NCBI GenBank assembly: GCA_965279655.1
Contig: OZ257255.1
Location: 2,666,001-2,730,000, forward strand
Origin: SCTM01 sp965279655
GTDB lineage: Bacteria > Pseudomonadota > Alphaproteobacteria > Rhodospirillales > Rhodospirillaceae
DNA: 64,000 nucleotides
Reading direction: 5' to 3'
Part shown: piece by piece, positions 60,528-64,000 of the stretch
Layout: every line of letters begins with the position of its first letter
Numbering within the stretch: the stretch's first letter is position 1
Notes under the pieces: generated by a model
What the model was told of the DNA's origin: nothing
Databases searched by the model: none
What the model saw: the letters and a program-made list of their open reading frames with translations, nothing else
Program-made: the position numbers and the translations under genes

Positions 60528-61007
60528 ATGGCCGACGTTTCCACCATGGTGCGGACCGCTCTGATGGTCTCGGACCTGGAGCGCTCCACCGCCTTCTACA
60601 AGGAGATGTTCGGGCTTACGGAGCTCTACAACGAAGGTGAGCTGGTCCATGAGACCGCCCCGAAGCTCCTGGGCATGCCGCCGGGCACCCGCACCCGCTA
60701 TCGCATCCTGAAGGCCGAAAAGGGCCTCAACCGGGGGATGGTCGGCCTGTTCGAGCTGAGCAACCCCAAGCCGCCCAAGCTCGAGGTGGACAAAACGTCC
60801 GCCCACATCGGCCAGACCTGCCTCGTGTTCTATTGCGCGGACCTGGAGGCGGTGACCAAGAAGCTGAAGGCCGGCGGCCATACCATTCTGTGCCCCCCCA
60901 TGCACCTCCAGGTGAACGAGAAGAAGGGCCAGCCCGAGATGACCTTCTTCGATCCCGACGGCATCATGATCAACCTGATTCAGCGCGATCCAAGCGATCC
61001 AAACTAG
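60528..61007 (+). CDS. VOC-superfamily (glyoxalase/dioxygenase-like) protein
   Basis: 159 residues from ATG 60528 with AAGGGG upstream. The paired beta-alpha-beta modules are visible: TMVRTALMVSDLERSTAFYK and IGQTCLVFYCADLEAVTKKL, ending PEMTFFDPDGIMINLIQRDP with the metal-binding Glu region. It is a metal-dependent isomerase, dioxygenase or resistance-type protein, and cannot be narrowed. It precedes the cupin-crcB-cupin group by 21 nt and may share its transcript. Confidence 0.88.
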   Translation: MADVSTMVRTALMVSDLERSTAFYKEMFGLTELYNEGELVHETAPKLLGMPPGTRTRYRILKAEKGLNRGMVGLFELSNPKPPKLEVDKTSAHIGQTCLVFYCADLEAVTKKLKAGGHTILCPPMHLQVNEKKGQPEMTFFDPDGIMINLIQRDPSDPN

Positions 61008-61028
61008 TGACCCGAACCGGGGACCGCC

Positions 61029-61526
61029 ATGACCGAGACCAATCGCCACGCGCCGCCGATCGCAGCAACAGACGTTCCGCCGCCGAACCGGTCCTGGGTC
61101 GGCTTCTACCCGGAGCAGTTTCGCCTCGACGTGAGCCGCATTACGGCACGGCGCCTCGGTGACGCCTTCGGGCTGAAGAACTTCGGCATCAACATGGTCA
61201 CCCTCCAGCCGGGCGGCGTCTCCGCCCAGCGCCATTGGCACGCGGCGCAGGACGAATTCGTGTACCTGCTCGAGGGTGAACTGGTTCTCCGCACGGACGC
61301 AGGCGAAACCACCATGCGTGCCGGAGACTGCGTCGGCTTCCGGGCGAATGTTGCGGATGGTCATTGCCTGGAGAACCGGGGCAGCGCGCCGGCCACCTAC
61401 CTCGCCGTTGGCGACCGCGCCGCGCCGGAGAAGGTCGAGTATTCGGACGTTGATCTCTTGCTCGAGGTCGGACCGGAGGTGCCGCGCGGCTTCCGCTTCA
61501 CCCGCAAGGATGGGACACCTTACTGA
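61029..61526 (+). CDS. Cupin-domain protein (paralogue 1, before crcB)
   Basis: 165 residues. Cupin motif 1 is QRHWHAAQDEFVYLLEGELV (His-x-His-x4-Glu pattern) and motif 2 is GDCVGFRANVADGHCLENRG. It has LGDAFGLKNFGINMVTLQPG before and RGFRFTRKDGTPY at the end, both mirrored in the second cupin at 61927-62406. Its stop shares a base with the crcB start (TGATG). Metal-binding and catalytic role unknown. Confidence 0.9.
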   Translation: MTETNRHAPPIAATDVPPPNRSWVGFYPEQFRLDVSRITARRLGDAFGLKNFGINMVTLQPGGVSAQRHWHAAQDEFVYLLEGELVLRTDAGETTMRAGDCVGFRANVADGHCLENRGSAPATYLAVGDRAAPEKVEYSDVDLLLEVGPEVPRGFRFTRKDGTPY

Positions 61527-61915
61527 TGGGCGCGTACCTGTGGATCGGCCTCGGCGGGGCGCTCGGCAGCATGGGGCGCCATTGGAGCAACGGGCTTGTG
61601 GCGCGCTTCGCGGGGGTGGACTTCCCCTGGGGCACGCTGGCGATCAACGTGATCGGCTCCTTCATCATCGGCATCGCCGCGGCGACCATGGGCTCGGAAG
61701 GCCGCTTCGACAGTGGCCCGACGGCGCAGCAATTCGTGATGGTGGGCATCTGCGGCGGCTACACCACCTTCTCCGCCTTCAGCCTGCAAACCTTGGCCCT
61801 GATTCAGGGCAACCAGTGGAATATGGCGGTCCTCAATATCGTCTTATCCGTCGTTGCGTGCCTGGCGGCCGTGTGGGTGGGCTACATGGCGGGCACGTTC
61901 TTCAACGCAGGCTGA
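61526..61915 (+). CDS. crcB: Fluoride ion channel CrcB (Fluc)
   Basis: 129 residues with four membrane segments. Fluc marks: GLGGALGSMGRHWSNGLVAR, TLAINVIGSFIIGIAAATMG (Asn in TM2), and GICGGYTTFSAFSLQTLALI (the Thr-Thr-Phe-Ser sequence with the central Na+ site). It forms a dual-topology dimer that lets fluoride leave the cell. It is coupled to the cupin upstream and followed 11 nt later by a second cupin. No fluoride riboswitch was seen upstream of the VOC or cupin genes. Confidence 0.95.
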   Translation: MGAYLWIGLGGALGSMGRHWSNGLVARFAGVDFPWGTLAINVIGSFIIGIAAATMGSEGRFDSGPTAQQFVMVGICGGYTTFSAFSLQTLALIQGNQWNMAVLNIVLSVVACLAAVWVGYMAGTFFNAG

Positions 61916-61926
61916 CGAGAGAACCG

Positions 61927-62406
61927 ATGACATTGAAGTGCCCCGCGCTCGACCCCATGACCGTGCCGACCACGTCAGGCTCGGGTTATCCGGCGCATTT
62001 GCGTGCGATCACGGAAGGGCGCTTCAAGCGCCGCCTGACCAATGTGCTGGGGCTGACGAACTTCGGCGTCAATCTCACAACGCTAGAACCCGGCGCCGGC
62101 TCGGCCCTACGTCATTGGCACGAGGCGCAGGACGAATTCATCTTTATCGTCGACGGCGAGGCGACACTGGTCACCGACGAAGGCGAACAGGTGCTGACAG
62201 CCGGCATGTGCGCCGGTTTCCCGAAGGGCAAAGCCGATGGTCACTGCCTGCTCAACAAGTCGTCGAAGCCAGTGACGTTCCTGGAGGTCGGCGATCGCAG
62301 TTGGCCGGAGGTCGCGCACTACCCGGATGACGATCTCGTCGCAAAGCCGAAGAGCGAGCGCCCCATGGACATCGGCTTCTTCCGCAAGGACGGAACGGCG
62401 TACTAG
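61927..62406 (+). CDS. Cupin-domain protein (paralogue 2, after crcB)
   Basis: 159 residues from ATG 61927. It parallels the first cupin: NVLGLTNFGVNLTTLEPGAG, LRHWHEAQDEFIFIVDGEAT (motif 1), AGFPKGKADGHCLLNKSSKP (motif 2) and DIGFFRKDGTAY at the end. The two are clear paralogues around crcB. A different frame is open across crcB into this gene, but the translation is only sensible from 61927. Its stop overlaps the stop of the convergent DUF4169 gene. Confidence 0.9.
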   Translation: MTLKCPALDPMTVPTTSGSGYPAHLRAITEGRFKRRLTNVLGLTNFGVNLTTLEPGAGSALRHWHEAQDEFIFIVDGEATLVTDEGEQVLTAGMCAGFPKGKADGHCLLNKSSKPVTFLEVGDRSWPEVAHYPDDDLVAKPKSERPMDIGFFRKDGTAY

Positions 62407-62582
62407 TCCTTGTCGATCTTCGCCTGATCGAGAGTCCGTTGCGCGCGATCCCCCGTCTTTTCATCCCGCGCCTTCTCCGCCTTGGTGCGGCCGAACCTGG
62501 CGCGGTTCTGCTCGGCGTGCTGGTCCTTGGCGGAGCGGGCTCTCGCCTTGCGGGCTTGGCGGAGATTAACGACGTCGGCCAT
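62403..62582 (-). CDS. Small DUF4169 protein
   Basis: 59 residues from ATG 62582, MADVVNLRQARKARARSAKD, very rich in Arg, Lys and Ala, with QNRARFGRTKAEKARDEKTG as the conserved core. It is a small basic conserved alphaproteobacterial protein of unknown role, perhaps nucleic-acid binding. It follows the ABC permease gene by 13 nt on the same strand. Confidence 0.85.
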   Translation of the reverse strand: MADVVNLRQARKARARSAKDQHAEQNRARFGRTKAEKARDEKTGDRAQRTLDQAKIDKD

Positions 62583-62595
62583 CACTCGTGCCCCA

Positions 62596-63804
62596 CTACT
62601 CGTGCCTAAGCGCTTCGATGGGATCGAGGCGCGCGGCGCGGCGCGCGGGCATATAGCCGAACACCACACCCACCATGGCCGAGAAGCTAAAGGCGATCAG
62701 GATCGTGCTCGGCTGCCAGACGAAAGGCACGTTCAGCGCCGGCGCGATCGCCGCCGCCGCGAGCAGGCCGAGCGTGATCCCCAACAGCCCCCCAAAGGCG
62801 GACAACATCGCCGCTTCCACCAGGAACTGAAGCATCACTTCTTTCTCGAGAGCGCCGATCGCGAGACGGATGCCGATCTCCCGGGTGCGCTCGGTCACCG
62901 ACACCAGCATGATGTTCATGATCCCGATGCCGCCGACCAGCAGGCTGACGGCGGCGATGGCGCCGAGGAACCCCGTGAGAACGCCGGTGGTGCTCTGCAT
63001 CATGGAGCTGACTTCGGTCATGTCGCGGATATTGAAATCATCCTGCGCGCCCGGCGCGATCTTGCGGCGCTCGCGCATGATGCGCTCCACCTCTTCCTTG
63101 AGCTCCTGAATGCCCGCGACATCCTGAGCCGAGAGATAGATCTGGCTGATCTTCGTGGATCCCGCGAGCCGTCGCTGGAAGGCGCGAAGCGGCAGCACCA
63201 CGACCTCGTCCTGGTCGCCGCCGAACATCGCCTGACCCTTCGCTTCCAGCACGCCGATCACCTCGCACGTGACTTTTCCGATGCGGATGACGCTACCGAG
63301 CGGGTTCTGATCACGAAACATCTCGGCCTTGATGGTATTGCCGACGATGCAGACCGCCTTGCCCGCGCGCACCTCACTGTCCGTGAAAAGGCGCCCCTCC
63401 ACCACGGCCCAATTGCGCACGATGGAGAACGCGCTGTCCGTCCCCATCACGTTCACGCGGCGATTGTCGTTTCCGATAATGACTTGCATGGGACGCAGGG
63501 AAACCGGCGCGATCGCACCGATACTGCTGGCTTCGCGCTTCAAGGCATTGAGGTCCGCCATCTCGAAGGGCGGCGACGACTGGGCAGAACCGCCCATGCG
63601 CATGCCGCCGCCGGGCATGATGGTGATCATGTTGGACCCCATCTTGGAGATCTCATCTTGCACCTGACGGGTGGTGCCGGCGCCGAGGGTGACAATCACG
63701 ATCACGGCGGCGACGCCGATGATGATTCCCAGCACGGTGAGGCTGGAGCGCAGCACGTTGCGCTGAATCTCGCGAACGGCCATGAGGACGGTATTGGCGA
63801 ACAT
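62596..63804 (-). CDS. MacB-type ABC transporter permease
   Basis: 402 residues. The MacB architecture is one N-terminal membrane segment (LRSSLTVLGIIIGVAAVIVI), a large periplasmic MacB-PCD domain (about 45-270), and three C-terminal membrane segments of the FtsX type (LVGGIGIMNIMLVSVTERTR, EIGIRLAIGALEKEVMLQFL). These transporters use ATP to drive export from the periplasm with an adaptor protein (MacA-like) and an outer-membrane channel. The ATPase gene lies immediately upstream and continues past the right edge. Substrate unknown. Confidence 0.93.
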   Translation of the reverse strand: MFANTVLMAVREIQRNVLRSSLTVLGIIIGVAAVIVIVTLGAGTTRQVQDEISKMGSNMITIMPGGGMRMGGSAQSSPPFEMADLNALKREASSIGAIAPVSLRPMQVIIGNDNRRVNVMGTDSAFSIVRNWAVVEGRLFTDSEVRAGKAVCIVGNTIKAEMFRDQNPLGSVIRIGKVTCEVIGVLEAKGQAMFGGDQDEVVVLPLRAFQRRLAGSTKISQIYLSAQDVAGIQELKEEVERIMRERRKIAPGAQDDFNIRDMTEVSSMMQSTTGVLTGFLGAIAAVSLLVGGIGIMNIMLVSVTERTREIGIRLAIGALEKEVMLQFLVEAAMLSAFGGLLGITLGLLAAAAIAPALNVPFVWQPSTILIAFSFSAMVGVVFGYMPARRAARLDPIEALRHE

Positions 63805-63807
63805 CGT

Positions 63808-64000
63808 TCAGGCCGCCTGCTTGGTATCGGTTTCGCGCACGAGCTTGCCGTCGCGGAAATCCATACGGCGGCCGGCATAGCGGGCGATGTCGTCTTCGTG
63901 CGTGATAAGGACGACCGTGAGACCACGCTCCCGATTGAGCCGAATCAAGAGTTCCATGATCTCGTGACTACGGGCGGAATCGAGGTTGCCCGTGGGTTCG
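63808..64000 (-). CDS. ABC transporter ATP-binding protein, C-terminal end (rest beyond right edge)
   Basis: The last 63 residues or so of an ABC ATPase, cut at the right edge. The Walker-B-proximal D-loop EPTGNLDSARSHEI and the H-loop VVLITHEDDIARYAGRR are visible, ending LVRETDTKQAA. The stop (63808-63810) lies 3 nt before the permease start, so the pair is coupled. It powers the MacB-type permease. Confidence 0.92.
   Translation of the reverse strand, partial: EPTGNLDSARSHEIMELLIRLNRERGLTVVLITHEDDIARYAGRRMDFRDGKLVRETDTKQAA

Noticed and set aside
61276..61926. A long frame joining crcB and the second cupin into one protein
   Set aside because: Only the part from 61927 reads as cupin; the rest is out-of-frame translation of the first cupin and crcB.

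Overview
The window is ordinary, gene-dense, high-GC chromosome of an alphaproteobacterium. The supporting evidence is the order carA-carB-greA-Lrp-trxB-LysR divergent from yqeY-dnaG-rpoD, a DnaG zinc motif that has lost most of its ligands, IDP-type NADP isocitrate dehydrogenase, 7-1-7 Fur-like boxes of the alphaproteobacterial kind, frequent GTG and TTG starts, and several families of GC-rich palindromic intergenic repeats. The genus cannot be fixed from the sequence. No rRNA, tRNA, CRISPR array, transposase, integrase or phage gene was found.

Layout. 1-7130: 5' part of a dCache sensor kinase (cut by the left edge), a TSUP exporter, a TonB-dependent receptor, an alpha/beta hydrolase lacking the usual catalytic residues, and an apparently exported D-2-hydroxyacid dehydrogenase. 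7200-20340: core information and biosynthesis block (rpoD, dnaG, yqeY; carAB, greA, Lrp, trxB, LysR). 20259-23548: a more AT-rich accessory patch at the 3' end of the LysR gene. It is bracketed in part by an 81-bp direct repeat of that gene end and carries a proteasome/HslV-like Ntn-hydrolase gene and a 694-residue protein with a possible nuclease-like N-terminus and helical repeats. 23559-30835: methyltransferase, MFS transporter, repeat-rich spacer, and a hybrid kinase / response regulator / REC-EAL operon (phosphorelay to c-di-GMP). 31298-39328: aspartate aminotransferase, GNAT-PhzF operon, uvrB, iron storage (bfd, bfr) with Fur-like boxes, hemerythrin, dehydrogenase. 39329-46293: amidase, phosphatidylethanolamine synthesis (psd-pssA), LysM protein, membrane protein and two cytochromes c. 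46395-55786: LOG protein, icd, DUF1801, two paralogous methyltransferases, peroxiredoxin, beta-carbonic anhydrase, HMG-CoA-lyase-type enzyme, CoA transferase, signal peptidase. 55783-60412: compact five-gene run leuC-leuD-cysteine-cluster protein-EamA-hydrolase. 60528-64000: VOC protein, cupin-crcB-cupin, DUF4169, and a MacB-type ABC permease with the 3' end of its ATPase.

Functional links. The three-gene signalling operon should pass phosphate from a CHASE3 hybrid kinase through its HPt domain to two receivers, one fused to a c-di-GMP phosphodiesterase. bfd and bfr converge and both have Fur-like boxes upstream, matching iron storage and release. psd and pssA are the two consecutive steps to phosphatidylethanolamine and overlap by one base. 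leuC and leuD form isopropylmalate isomerase.

The best candidates for something undescribed are the Ntn-hydrolase/694-residue patch at the LysR 3' end, two intergenic stretches that end in strong terminators but have no gene to terminate (30920-31227 and 34145-34318), and the nested palindromic composite repeat near 18.1 and 25.7 kb.
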